From Proteles cristata cristata (Eukaryota > Chordata > Mammalia > Carnivora > Hyaenidae), in contig JAESUZ010004515.1 of assembly GCA_017311185.1 (NCBI GenBank), positions 372,001 to 436,000 of the forward strand: DNA of 64,000 nt, read 5' to 3'. Made by a program: the position numbers and the translations under genes. The notes under the pieces were generated by a model. That model saw nothing but the letters and a program-made list of their open reading frames with translations, made no database searches and was not told the DNA's origin. Numbering within the stretch: position 1 is the first letter of the stretch; each line of letters begins with the position of its first letter. Positions 23,101-34,659 of this stretch are shown piece after piece.

Positions 23101-25200
23101 TAGTTCTGCAAGGTCTTTATATCTGGGCTGGTGGCTCCTCTACCAATATGCCTTGTGGGCAGAGGGGGATTCTTGAGACCATTTTATGCAGTTGTGAGAC
23201 CTCAAGTGGCTGGGGTTTTGTCCACACATGTATATACCATCTCCACTTTGCTATGGATGATCCTGAGCCACTCTTACTCAGTAATTTGAGGCCTCTGCTC
23301 AGACTTACAACATGATTTGGATTTATGGTCTTAAGATTATTTCAAAGCTATGGATATATTTAGTATCCACCAATATCCAATAACAGGCCAATGGTTTTCT
23401 CAAAGGGTGTGTAATTTTCAGCCAAATCCAGGAGCTCATGGGTCCAATAGCCCAACAAGAGCTTATGACTTGTAACAGTGTCCTTTTGCCATAGGCTCCA
23501 ATTGTTAAATGGGGAGCTTGTTAAGATCTGTAACTCAAATGGAACGTGTGGTTCTGCGTGGCCCAGATTACACCTGGGAATTTCAGTGGGGTGTTAGGAT
23601 TTGCACTTGTCTAACAGCCTAACTGTGTTGTCCCATGAAGATCAACAGTTTGTCCAGTCCTTGCTAGGTGGTGTCCTTGTTTGGGCCCACCAGGAAGAGG
23701 CATTAAGAAAGCCTCTAGGAGCAGGGCTTTTCCAAGTCACGGCCTACCAGTTGATGCTAGAGAGAGGGGAGTTTAGGTGGCCTTGTGCAATGACATTAAA
23801 TGTATGTATTTATGAAAGAAAACTAATCCTGATACTCAGATGAGAAGGATACTGAAAAAAGCATTTGCAGTGTTAGCTGTCACATACTAAATTCCCTCAG
23901 CCTAGGCAATAGCTTCTGTAGCAGTCACAATGTCAGGTACCACCAGTGTAAGGGCATCTCTATGTCATTGAGGCACCAGTAATCAGTGGTAAGTTTCCAG
24001 GCACCTGAAGTTTTGCACAAAGGCAGAGAAGGTATTGAATGGAGAGTCTCACAGAGCACTTTGGTCTCCTTAAGCTCAGGCAGCCAATATTTAATGAGGG
24101 GACAACAGCACTAAGAGCTGGTAATTGGGCAGATTCATGGTCTTTCACATGCTCCAGTAAGACGGCTCTAACAGTAGCAATTCCTATCAGAGGTAGAGGG
24201 TGAAGATGATTGGGGATATGCAGAGACAATACATCAATACCATTAATATATTCAGTAGTGAAGGTGTAACAATGGAGATTGGTAGAGAATCAAAAGGACC
24301 ATCCATAGTTGGGCTTGGGCAAAGGTCCCAGTGGTGGTGTCTTCAGCTCCAAATCCAGAGTGCATTGTCTGGTAGTCATATTGTTGTCAGGGGTTGGGAG
24401 ATCATAGTCACCAGTGCATCAGTATCTAAAAGGCCCCTAAAGTCAAATTCTTGCCCATTTCCTCATTATACTAACCTTGCATATGGCCTCTAGTATGCCC
24501 TGAGGACAGAGAGACTTCATCTAAGCCCTAATCTTGTTTATTTTTGAAAGTGGAGAGGTCTAGGTAAAAGCTTCTGGGACTCTCTGATTCACCTCTAGTT
24601 CTTTGGAAGGGATAAATAGTCTGCATTTGTCATAGATTGGTCAATATCAGATCCTCTGGGCTTTGTCAAGCTCCCTATGGCTTGGTGCCTACCCATAAGT
24701 TCCTTGGTGCTTGTCCATCAATTTCTTCTTTTGAGACCTGGTCATTGAGTAACTCAACTCAGAGATCTCTTAGGGAAGACCCTCACCTGATTGTCCAGAT
24801 CATTTTTACCTTTCTTTCTGTTGATCAAGTTGTTCTATTTTGGTACTAGCTGCTTTTTCCATGCTTGATAATTTGTCAGTTATGATCTGAATTGTGTCTC
24901 AGACCAACTGACCTGACCTCATGAGAAGGTTCAGTTGGGTTTGGTAGCCAGCAGGAGAGGCACGAACAATCCCAGAATTCTGAGTATGATTAACAATGTC
25001 ATCAACTGCTATTGAAATTTCCTTATTGTACATCCAAGGAACTCTCAGGGTTGCCTATCACTGCTTAGGTTTGGAGTGAGGCACAGGTCTCCAGCAAACA
25101 CAGCAGCTGCCTCAGATGTTGGGCAGGGATCTCCTGTGACACTGTCACTATGGCAAATAATTGTCACTGCTGGAGTGTGAATTAGACTATGTCTCCACTA
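20200..25200 (-). mobile_element. Degenerate endogenous retrovirus, pol region recognisable
   Basis: Read on the minus strand, fragments of a retroviral pol gene appear in canonical order. A protease-like motif (LLDT type) lies near 24.4 kb and reverse-transcriptase blocks lie at about 23.5-24.1 kb. A ribonuclease-H-like stretch lies near 22.8-23.0 kb. The integrase zinc-binding and core region is at about 22.2-22.6 kb and the integrase C-terminal side at about 21.9-22.2 kb. All domains carry stop codons and frameshifts and no full-length frame survives. The 20.2-21.8 kb side may be an envelope remnant and the 24.6-25.2 kb side gag-proximal, but both are uncertain. LTRs were not located, so the limits are approximate. 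Family not assigned. Confidence 0.75.
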
Positions 25201-25249
25201 GTTTTATGGTTGACTACTCCTTTCCTAGACCATTGGCCAATCAGAGCAG

Positions 25250-25856
25250 GCTTTTCTTTTTTGTTGCTGTTGTTTCTCTTTATTTTGTTCTTTATAAAAA
25301 ATGTTCATTGATGGTTCTATATTTTGAGCCCTGTCCAGTTCTCAGTCTGGCATGTATGGGAGATAAAAGAAAGCTTATGGGACAAAACAGAGTGTCCTTC
25401 TTCAAACCTCAAGAGCTCTCCTTAGTCTGCCACTTTCTTTGTACCTCTATAGTCTTTGTGTAATTGCTGAATTATCCTCAGGGTATTTGCCTGTACTTAG
25501 AGGGAGAAGCGCAGGGAAAAGTGAGCCTATGCAATTGTGTCTCAGAATTCAAAGTTCCTCCTCATTTTAACACAAGAAAAAATTGAAACTGAATCACATT
25601 GTGAGGTCTAGAGTTTTTTTGGGTCCTTCTCTGCTTTATACGAGGACAGTATCTGGCTTATAATAGGACTCCCTCCCCTACTTTTCTCATTGCTAAATAA
25701 ATAAATAAATGCATATAAATAATAATAAAGAATACATTATATATATATATATTTCTACCACCCAATAAATGAATGTCTTAACTAGAACTCTGGAAGAAAA
25801 ATAAGACACTGAATGAGAAAAAAAAAAGCATATCATCATATACTCACTAAATATTT
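25250..25856. other. AT-rich intergenic sequence, possibly ERV flank
   Basis: Contains a TATA-like 'ctttataaaaaatgttc' near 25.29 kb and an AATAAA run near 25.69 kb, so part may be a decayed LTR. Nothing firm can be assigned. Confidence 0.25.
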
Positions 25857-25869
25857 GGACTGAAGGTAT

Positions 25870-26063
25870 ATTTTTAGTTTTTTATTTTATTTTAGAGAGA
25901 GAGAGAGCAAATGGGAAAGAGGGGCAGAGGGAGAAAGAATCAAGCAGACTCCATGCTCAGCACAGAGCCCGACAAGCACAGAGTGTTTGATCCTACAATC
26001 CTGGGAACATGACCTGAGCTGATATCAGGAGTCACTCAACCAACTGAGCCACCCAGGTGCCCT
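25870..26063 (-). mobile_element. Carnivore SINE, minus orientation
   Basis: Complement of an older SINE ending 'gagccacccaggtgccct'. A 13-bp TSD (ggactgaaggtat) flanks it at 25857-25869 and 26064-26076. Confidence 0.93.
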
Positions 26064-26579
26064 GGACTGAAGGTATTCATAAAGATTGTTTAGTCTAACT
26101 CCCTAACTCCCTTATTTGGGAATGTAGACATTGGACTGAGAGCTGAATTGTGCAATGAAGACTCAAGATGTGTACCTCACTTTCTGGCCTGTGCTCTCTC
26201 CACTCTGCATCATGGCCTGGCCTGCAGCCATGGCCTGGAAAAAGGTGTGCCTCTTTTACTTCTTGGCTCCTCACCTTCTTCACATGGATTTGCTGGATCT
26301 ACTCTGTGTGTGGAAATTTCAGAGGATGTGTTCACAGGGAATGTTAGCCAAATGTTCTTTATTTGACTTTCATTGTATTTTCGGAGGAGTTTCTTGGCAA
26401 AAACACATCCCAGAAAGAAGCACCTGTATTTGCCCTCTGGTAAGGTTTATTTAGGATTTTAGGAAGGAACCAATTTATTCTAGAATTTCCTACGCTGGTA
26501 GCCCCTGGGACGTCCAGATGATACTTTTCCTTGAACTAAATATATATAAATCACAAGTTGCTCTTGCTATCAACTGAAA

Positions 26580-27400
26580 ATCCAGTTGAGTTCTTAAGGT
26601 TTTCAGTTTGGAGGTCCTTCCTTCTGGCTCTGTCCCTTACCCTCAGCTCTACTTTCTCCCAGGGGTTGCTGGATTTCTCAGAACTCCTTTGCACAATAGA
26701 TTAATGAATAACAGCCTCAATTTTAAGGTTTAAATACCCGACTTTCTTAGTCATGGTAATTATTTCTCCCCTTCCCCCCCCACTATTTAAATGATTAACA
26801 AGACAAAGACAAATATCCAAATTCAATAAATTTGCTACAGTGATTCATAGAACTTAGGAAAATGCTTATTTATATTTACGAGTTTATTAAAGAATATGAT
26901 AAAAGATACAGATGAATGGCCAGATGAAGAGATCTATGAGGCAAGGTTTAGGAGGGTCCCAAGCACAAGAACTTCTGTCTCCATGGCATTGAGACGTGTC
27001 ACCCTCCTGATGTGGAAGTGTTTGCCAGCCTGGAAGTTCCCAGAGCCCCACTACTGGGATCTTATGTAGTCTTCCTCATGGCATGATTAATTGTTAACTC
27101 CATTTCCTGTCCCTCTCCCTTTCTGGAGAATGGGGGAGGGGGCGAGGCTGAAAACTCCAAGCTTCCAATTACGGCTTGGTCTTTCTGGGGACTAGCCCCC
27201 ATCCAGCAGCCCACCCAGAGTCACCTCATTAGAACAAAAGATCCTCCTAGTGCTCATTGTACTTGGGGAGCTATAAGGTTTTAAAAGCTCTGTGCCAGGA
27301 GTGGGGGAAGAGACCAACATATATATTTTCTAGTATCTCACAGATGGGGACATGGCTGACTGAGGTGGCTGAGATGATGATCACAAGTGGCAACATTATC
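26580..27400 (-). repeat. Old LTR-like interspersed repeat, copy 1
   Basis: It shares ordered blocks with 31340-31950, including 'aagagatctatgaggcaagg'-type sequence and 'gaacttctgtctccatggca'. The layout, with a promoter-like AT-rich part and C-rich ends, suggests an ancient LTR read on the minus strand. Family not assigned. Confidence 0.55.
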
Positions 27401-27702
27401 AGTTTAGGTTTTCAGCTTGACTGACTCTGTCCGTTAATAGTCACCTCAAGGCAAGATGCAAATTTCCCTTCGGAAAATCATTTGAAGGTTTTTCACTTTA
27501 GAGCCATGACATCGAAGCGGCTGGGCTGCAGAGATGACAGTGTGTGTTTTCTGGTGACCGTCTTGTGTGCAAATGTTTACTCTTAGGCTGCTCTGCAACA
27601 TCGCTTTCTCTTATCAATGCATCCTGAAGATTGCTCCACATCCCAACATTTCTTCCCCTATTTATGAGCCTGCTTTCATGCTGCTGAACAGAAGCTCTTA
27701 AT

Positions 27703-27907
27703 GCTTTTTTTCTTTTTTTTTTGTTAGTTAATTAGTTTGTTTATTTAGTGCAAGTGGAGGAGGGGCAGAGAGAGAGGGAGAGAGAATCCCAGGCAGGCTC
27801 TGGACTGGCAATTCAGGGCCCAATGCAGGGCTCGAACTCACGAACCATGAGACCATGACCCAAAATGAAGTCAGACACTTAACTGACTGAGCCACCCAGG
27901 TGCCCCT
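27703..27907 (-). mobile_element. Carnivore SINE, minus orientation
   Basis: T-rich start, GA-rich block, 'agggctcgaactcacgaacc' and 'gagccacccaggtgcccct'. TSD 'gaagctcttaat' at 27691-27702 and just after the element. Confidence 0.93.
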
Positions 27908-27954
27908 GGAAGCTCTTAATTCTAAAACATTCCAGCAGATCAGTTTTTCCCTTG

Positions 27955-28235
27955 TGGTTAGTATTTTTTGGGTCCTGTAAGAGCTTTCATTTACTTCAAT
28001 ATCATGAAGACATTCTCTTAGGGTTTCTTATAAAAGCTTTATTGCTTTCCCTTTCATATTTAGATTCATGATCCATGTGGGTGTGAGTTTTCTGTAGGTA
28101 GGAGATAAAGGCTCATTTTAGTTTTATACGGCTGGATCTAGTTGATTTGTCATTATTTATCATAAAGACTATCCTTTTTTCAATTTACTGCAGTGTCATC
28201 TTTATCCATTAATCAGGGGATAATAAATCTGTGAG
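27955..28235 (-). mobile_element. Old L1 fragment, minus orientation
   Basis: Antisense phrases of an old mammalian L1 3' region ('tagattcatgatccatgtgg', 'ctggatctagttgatttgtc'). Confidence 0.5.
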
Positions 28236-28404
28236 AACTTTTTTCTTTTTAAGTAATAAACTTTATTTTTAAAGAACAGTTTTAGGTTTACTGAAAAATT
28301 GAGCAGAAATCTTTCTTCACACACTTTCCTCTGTGACTAACATCTTGTATTAGTGTGGTGCATTTGTTACAATTGATGAACCAATATTGACACATTATTT
28401 TTTT

Positions 28405-28625
28405 TAATTTCTTAAATTTATTTTTAATGTTTATTTCTGAGAGAGAGAGAGAGACAGAGCATGAGCAGGGGAGGAGCAGAGAGAGGGAGACACAGAATCC
28501 AAAGCAGGCTCCAGGCTCTGAGCTGTCAGCACAGAGTTCAATGCAGGGTTGGAATTTATAAGCTGTGAGACCATGATTTGAGCCGAAGGTGGACACTTAA
28601 CTGACCGAGCCACCCAGGTGCCCCT
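28405..28625 (-). mobile_element. Carnivore SINE, minus orientation
   Basis: Complement of a full-length element: 'tttttaatgtttatttctga', (GA)n, 'gagctgtcagcacagagttc', ending 'gagccacccaggtgcccc'. Confidence 0.92.
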
Positions 28626-28917
28626 AATTATTAACTAATGTCCATACTTTACACTAGGATTTAGTCACTGCATTTATTGTGCACTTCTGTTGGTTTGGTC
28701 AAATGCAAAAATGTCATGTATCCACTATCACAGTATCACATAGAATAATTTCACTGCCCTAAAAATCCCCTGTGCTCCGCCGACACATCCTCCTTTCCCT
28801 AAGCTCTAGCAAACACTGATCTCTTTCCACCACCTCACCACCCCCAAAACTAATGTTTATTTTATTGATTGGCCTGAACTCACTGGCCTACCAATAAGAG
28901 CTGCCTTTATTTTTCTC

Positions 28918-29108
28918 CCATAACTTTATTTATTTATTTATTTATTCAGAGAGCATGCTAGTGGGGGGAGGGACAGAGGAGACCCAAGCAGGTCCTATGC
29001 TGCCAGTGCAAGGCCTGATGTGGGGCTTGGACCCACAAACTGTGAAATCATGACCCAAGCCAAAGTCAAGAGCTGGATGCTTAACTGACTGAACTACCCA
29101 AGCACCGC
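28918..29108 (-). mobile_element. Carnivore SINE, minus orientation, diverged
   Basis: (TTTA)n start, then a diverged body ending 'gaactacccaagcaccgcg'. Point changes in the terminal block mark it as older. Confidence 0.85.
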
Positions 29109-29109
29109 G

Positions 29110-29699
29110 AGTTATTTATTTATTTTCAACTGAAGTATAGTTGATACCAACGTTACATCTCCCATCACTACTTTCAGTGATGGTATGAGACATCTCCTGT
29201 GATGGTCTGAGATATCTCCGATGACTAAACACTGGTCAGATCCCACAGTTTTCAGTTCTCTTTTGGTTAGAAGAAAGATATTATTTAGTAATTATGACCC
29301 ATTTTCACCTATTAAAAATTTAGTTCAGATATTCTAAAATTTCCATCTCAACAGAAGTCAAAGGATCTCCATTTCCCTTAGTTCAGCGGTGAACCCTGGT
29401 TAGGGGACCTTCAGTAGGGGAGGGGACTTTTCTCTTTGTCATTTCACTCTCCACCTACTCCATAGTTTCTGGCATCCCCAGAGTGGTGCAGGGGAACAAA
29501 GTAAAGAGGCAAAAGTCCTCCTACTTAACTATAGATCTCTCTTGGCAGTTACAGTGGACTTTTTGAGAGTTAATACAGCATCCTGCTTATCCCAGTCAAG
29601 CTCCTAGCCAGAGGGATGATCTCCACAATATCAAGCTCCTGGCAACCAGTTATTCTGGGTGGATCCAACTAGAGATTTTGAGCCAGGCAACTTTCGTTC
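29110..29699. other. Unique intergenic sequence
   Basis: No gene or repeat family recognised apart from a short AT-rich L1-like phrase near 29.13 kb. Confidence 0.35.
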
Positions 29700-29714
29700 C
29701 ATAAGAAAATTCTG

Positions 29715-29951
29715 GGGGCGCCTGGGTGGCTTAGTCGGTTAAGCGTCCGACTTTCGCTTAGGCCATGATCTCGCGGTTCGTGGGTTCGAGCCCCGCGTCG
29801 GGCTCTGTGCTGACTGCCAGCTTCAGAGCCTGGAGCCTGTTTCAGTCTGTGACTCCCCCTCTCTCTGACCCTCCCCTGCTCACACTGTCTCTCTCTCTCC
29901 TAGAAATAAAAAAACATTAAAAAAAATTTATAAAAAAAAAATAAATAAAAA
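29715..29951 (+). mobile_element. Young feliform SINE subfamily, copy 2
   Basis: Near-consensus head and B box ('gggttcgagccccgcgtcgg'), CT block and 'ctagaaataaaaaaacatt' tail. Perfect 15-bp TSD at 29700-29714 and 29952-29966. Confidence 0.97.
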
Positions 29952-29972
29952 CATAAGAAAATTCTGAATTGG

Positions 29973-30199
29973 TGGGGCTCCTGGGTGGCTTAGTCGGTTA
30001 AGCGTCGGACTTTCGCTTAGGTCATGATCTCGCGGTTTGTGGGTTCGAGCCCCGCGTCGGGCTCTGGGCTGACTGCCAGCTCAGAGCCTGGAGCCTGTTT
30101 CAGTCTGTGACTCCCTCTCTCTCTGACCCTCCCCTGCTCACGCTCTCTCTCTCTCTCCTAGCAATAAATAAAACATTTTAAAAAATATTAAAAAAAAAA
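29973..30199 (+). mobile_element. Young feliform SINE subfamily, copy 3
   Basis: It lies immediately downstream of copy 2, with its own TSD (ttctgaattgg at 29962-29972, ttatgaattgg at 30200-30210). The upstream TSD overlaps the end of copy 2's TSD, so the second insertion hit essentially the same site. Confidence 0.96.
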
Positions 30200-30601
30200 T
30201 TATGAATTGGCCTCCCTCTGCTGAAAAGTGGTAATATCAATAATTTTCTTACCTTCTCCATGTTCCAAGTTGGATGCAGGCAGCAGTCTGCATGTTCCCA
30301 TTGCCCCCCAAATACCAGGGATTGCAAGTGAGGCTCTTTCAAGAGCTTCCTCAAATCATTCCACTTCAGTGGACTTACTGTAATGGTCCTCTGAGGTTCT
30401 GTGGTTCATCAAGCCTTCTATTAGGAAATACAGTGCAAGTCTTATCTTCTTTCAAGCACCCTGATCAATTTAAGTATGTAAAAAAGAATTGGACTTTGCC
30501 CCATCTGTCTCTTCCCTTGGCTAATTTTAATCTGTATCTTTTATAAGATACAATCACAACCATGTAATAATACCACAACCATGAATATAACAGCTTTCAA
30601 G

Positions 30602-31212
30602 TGAGGAGCCTAAGTAACGTCATTTTGAGATTAAGGCCTCCATTAAGAGCAACCTCGGGCTGCACGTAGCCCCAGTTCCAGGAAAAGCCTCAGATTCCTC
30701 AAGGCTGAAGCCACCCTTGGACCACCCTCGGATCAGCCAATCAAAAGAAGTTAAAAACATTCCTGTGGTCTGAGTCAGGGACTGAAGATTATAGATAGTT
30801 ACTTTGTACAAACTAGCTAATCACTCACCGCTTGCCTAAAACCCCCTGTGGGCCCTTTGAACTCACCTCATAATTGGTCATTTTTAAGGGGTTCTCAAAG
30901 GTCATGATTGGGTCCCGCCAAAAGTAACGAACACCTCACAGATACTGAATGGTCAAAACTGTTACTATGGGTGCTGTACAATTATGATTGGTGCTTATGT
31001 GATGATGCTATAGGTACAACTCGTGCACTGTAACACCCCCGTCCCTTACCCCATAAAAACCCTGCTCGCTATTGTTCGGGGCTTCACCCTGCTGCCGCTG
31101 CGCCAGTTGACAGGTGAGCCCCTGCTCGAGCTTGTAATAAAGACCTTTATGTATTTGCATCAGCGTCGGCTCCTTGGTGGTCTCTGGGGACTCGCAATTT
31201 TGGCACAACACA
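30602..31212 (+). mobile_element. Solo LTR, ERV1/gammaretrovirus-like
   Basis: Opens near 'agtaacgtcattttgagatt', a start typical of gammaretroviral-type LTRs. It carries a CCAAT-like 'agccaatcaaaag' near 30736, a TATA box 'ccataaaaacc' at 31051, a polyadenylation signal AATAAA at 31136-31141 and an end near 'tggcacaaca'. The spacing of about 85 bp from TATA box to poly(A) signal fits the R region. No adjacent gag or pol was seen, so it is probably a solo LTR. The exact 5' end and TSD are not resolved. Confidence 0.75.
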
Positions 31213-31339
31213 ATGATCAGACCTGAGGGCATTTTGGGGAACCCCCCTGAAGGTGCAATTGTGTCAGAGCAAGGTTGATTTGTGGACAGTTTCTTAACTC
31301 TGTTGTGGTTCCCCACACCGCCAAGCCATTGGTTCTGCT

Positions 31340-31950
31340 TTCTGTGGATACTGATTGGATGTTCCTCAAATTTAACTCAATTCTAACACTACCTACCTGG
31401 AGATAGGGTCAGATTCCACAGGTTAAGGGCTCAGTCCCACAAGACTGCTCCTCCTATCCCACACTTCATATGCCAATAGTAAGTTCAGGTTGTTACCTGT
31501 ATTTCTGTCTGGTTATAAACTCAAGGTTCTCACAATCCCTTCTTTAGGCTCAACTGACTTGTTAGAATGGCTTACAAAACTCAGAGAAACATTTTAATGA
31601 CCAGATTGCTGGTTTATTACAGAGGATATTGAAGGAAATACATGAACACCAGATAAACAGATACACAAGGTGAGGTCAAGGAGGGTCTTAAACACCAGAA
31701 CTTCTGTCTCCATGGAATTTAGGGCCTGACATATGGGTGCATCTTCACTAATCTGGCAGTTCTTCAAACCACTTCTTATTTGGGTTTTCATGGAGGGTCC
31801 ATTATATAGGTATGAATGATTATATTATTGGCTTTTGGTGATTGATTCAAACTTCAACCTCTCACTCCTCCCCAGAGGTCAAGAGATGGGACTCCAACTT
31901 CGACTCTCTATTCATGGTTGGTTCCCCTGTCAACCAGCAACTCCATTCTT
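31340..31950 (-). repeat. Old LTR-like interspersed repeat, copy 2
   Basis: Same family as 26580-27400: both contain 'agaacttctgtctccatgg' preceded by a similar 'gggtcttaaacacc' or 'gggtcccaagcaca' block. It directly follows the solo LTR at 30.6-31.2 kb. Confidence 0.5.
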
Positions 31951-32319
31951 AGGGGATTTCCAAAGCCACCTCTTTAACTAAACTCAGTTGTGGTTGAAAG
32001 GGCTTGTTATGAATAACAAGACACCCATTTCACCTTTATGGCTCTGAAGCAATTTCAGAACAGATGAAAAAAGACCAAATATTATAAGAAAAGAAGCTCT
32101 AATCACTCTTATCTTCTAAATGTTTGGGTGCTGTGAACCAGGAACAGAGAATGAACACCAAACTATATATTTATTATGAATCATAACATCACATTAACTT
32201 TACACCAAGTATTTCCCCCCATCTCTCTCCTCACTAAGGCACTCACTTGGACAAGTGCAAGTCCTTTCTCTCCCACTGGACCCCCTCTCACCCACACTTC
32301 AGTTGTCCTTTGTTAACCT

Positions 32320-32765
32320 TATAAACAAAGCTGCCAGTTATTTTACTAGCAAAAGATGAGTTTATTCAATAATAGCAGAGAATTGCAATCCAGAATAAGC
32401 AAGGTACAGCAAAACCATAGTCAAGTCTGCAGAACAAAGGAGAGAAACACTCTTTTATGAAGGAAAGGGGGGAAGTTGGGAGGGCTTTTATAAACAAAGA
32501 ACCCATTTGAGTAAACTGGGAGTTAAGAGTACAGTGGTTTCTCATTGGCTGAGCTGTGACAGTCTCTCATTGGCTGGGCTGTTGCTGGGGAAGGAGGAAA
32601 GCCTTCCTTTCTCCTGCTAGGGTAGTAAAGTAATATACATGTGCAAGAGTTTCTCTTCTTGTTGGATTTGTAATTAACAACATGTGGTAAAGGGTGAGAG
32701 CTCTTCCTTCCAACCTTCTGACTCCATTGTTTTGTTCTGTTTTTTTTAAGATTCCTAAGCCTCAT
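32320..32765 (-). repeat. LTR-like interspersed repeat, unassigned
   Basis: Contains 'gatgagtttattcaataata', a reversed poly(A)-signal-like block, and CCAAT-box-like repeats ('tctcattggctgagctg', 'tctcattggctgggctg') near 32540-32580. This is typical of an LTR promoter in reverse. Confidence 0.4.
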
Positions 32766-32767
32766 GA

Positions 32768-32985
32768 GATTAAAAAAATTTTTTTAACATTTATTCATTT
32801 TTTTTGAGACACAGAGCATGAGTGGGGAGGGGCAGAGAAAGGAGGAGACACAGAATCTGAAGCAGGCTCCAGGCTCTAAGCTGTCAGCACAGAGCCTGAT
32901 GTGGGGCTCAAATCCATGAACCATGAGATTATGACCTGAGCCAAAGTTGAATACTTAACCAAACTGAGTCACCCAGGCACACCTT
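32768..32985 (-). mobile_element. Carnivore SINE, minus orientation
   Basis: Complement of a full-length element ending 'gagtcacccaggcacacc'. It is flanked by 'tgactccatt' on both sides (32719 area and 32985 onward). Confidence 0.88.
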
Positions 32986-33799
32986 GACTCCATTCAAAAT
33001 GAGGTTCCCTTTTGCTAATTTTCACACCTTCTGCTCTGATTCTCTCTCAAGGAACTCATCTTCTGCTCCTGTAGACTGTACAGAATGAGATTGAAAATGT
33101 CAAGAAAAAAAACAACAAACAGTGTGGTTATCTGTTTTAAGAGTACCTGCAATTTGTTTTAATACAGTATGGTAAAACATGCAGATTTGGAAATGACTGT
33201 TTTGAGGAAAGAGTTTATATTCATGGATCTCAAGAGAAGTGGCACACCATTTGGGTCCATATGGAAAAGCACCATCTTGGTCAGGAGGCAGAGGGAGTGA
33301 GGGAGAAGTGGAGGCAAAAGCTGTTATTGTAATTTCTTTGGAAAGGAATGGGTGAGATAGAATAATTAGGTTTAGGATGAATTTGTCTGCATAATTTCAG
33401 TGAGCCCTGAAATGTAAGGGGCTGTCCCTAGTCATTTGGCAACTGGCCTACAGTGATTAGGGCAGGGGAATAGTGGCCTGGAGTAAGAGATCTCATAAAA
33501 GAGGTGGTTGGGGATATTGAGTCTGGATTAATTAATTTGCATATGAAAGACATGCTTACAGTCAACTTGTTTGCTTTCTCTAGGAATTAACTAGCTCTGG
33601 GAGGGACAGTCTCTCCAGGATCAGCAAGGCCTCAAAATGTCAAAGCATCAAAAGTACAAAATAAAAAACATGACTCATACATTGTCTTTTATTTTTACTA
33701 TGAGGATGTGTCTAGCATATCCTCTATTTGGAGAGACAACCATCCCTACTTGTGGATATTTTGCTAAAATCTGAGCCATCAGGAAAATTTCATTTACTG

Positions 33800-34650
33800 C
33801 CCTTGCACAAAGAAAAAGAGAAACAAGATGGAAAAACAACAGACCTGGCCATGATACTTTGCATCTCCTCTGCTCTGTTGTTGGGATCATTTTTGACTGT
33901 AGAGAGGGAAAAACTTTTCCCCTTTATCCCACCAGGTTCTCTGTCTGAGTCCCTGAAAATTAGACCATTAAAAGACAGATGAAAAAGAAGAAAATTGATT
34001 TATTAATGCATCACAGCACATCAAGTGGGAGAAATCTCCATGATGGGTAACTCAAAAAGGAGGTTAAAACTTGGACTTTCAGGGGTGCCTGGGTGGCTTA
34101 GTCGGTTAAGCGTCCGACTTTCGCTTAGGTCATGAGCTCGCGGTTTGTGGGTTCGAGCCCCGCGTCGGGCTCTGTGCTGACTGCCAGCTCAGAGCCTGGA
34201 GCCTCTTTCGGTCTGTGACTCCCTCTCTCTCTGACCCTCCCCTGCTCACGCTGTCTCTCTCTCTCTCCTAGAAATAAATAAAACATTAAAAAAAATTTAA
34301 AAAAACTTGGACTTTCATAGCAGTTCAGCAAAGTATAATATGTACAGAAGTGATAAGACAAAGACAAAGGCTTTTAGGCTTCTAATGCAGCAAACTGCAG
34401 GAAGGTAACTCTATGGGGCAAACTAAGTTGGTGCCAACCTTCCTTCTTTTTCTTGGTCATAAAAATTCCCTGGGAGAGGGAATCATGGCAGTTTTCATTT
34501 CTCAAAAGTTTCTACTTTTAGTCAGATAAAGGATACTCCAGAGGCTTCTTTCTTTATCTGTTGATTCTCATTTGCCTCTAACTCAAAATAATCCTTATGC
34601 CAAACTGGCATATTTTGGGGTGGCATATTCTGATCTCCTATATGTTGTGT
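33800..34650 (+). repeat. Interspersed repeat (LTR-like), copy 1, split by SINE
   Basis: Shares its start ('aaaagacagatgaaaaagaa'-type block) and end ('atattttggggtggcatatt') with the copy at 39.0-39.61 kb. Copy 4 of the young SINE interrupts it at 34082-34301. Confidence 0.5.
34082..34301 (+). mobile_element. Young feliform SINE subfamily, copy 4
   Basis: Near-consensus element with a perfect 16-bp TSD (aaaacttggactttca) at 34066-34081 and 34302-34317. Confidence 0.97.
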
Positions 34651-34659
34651 GAAATGGGA

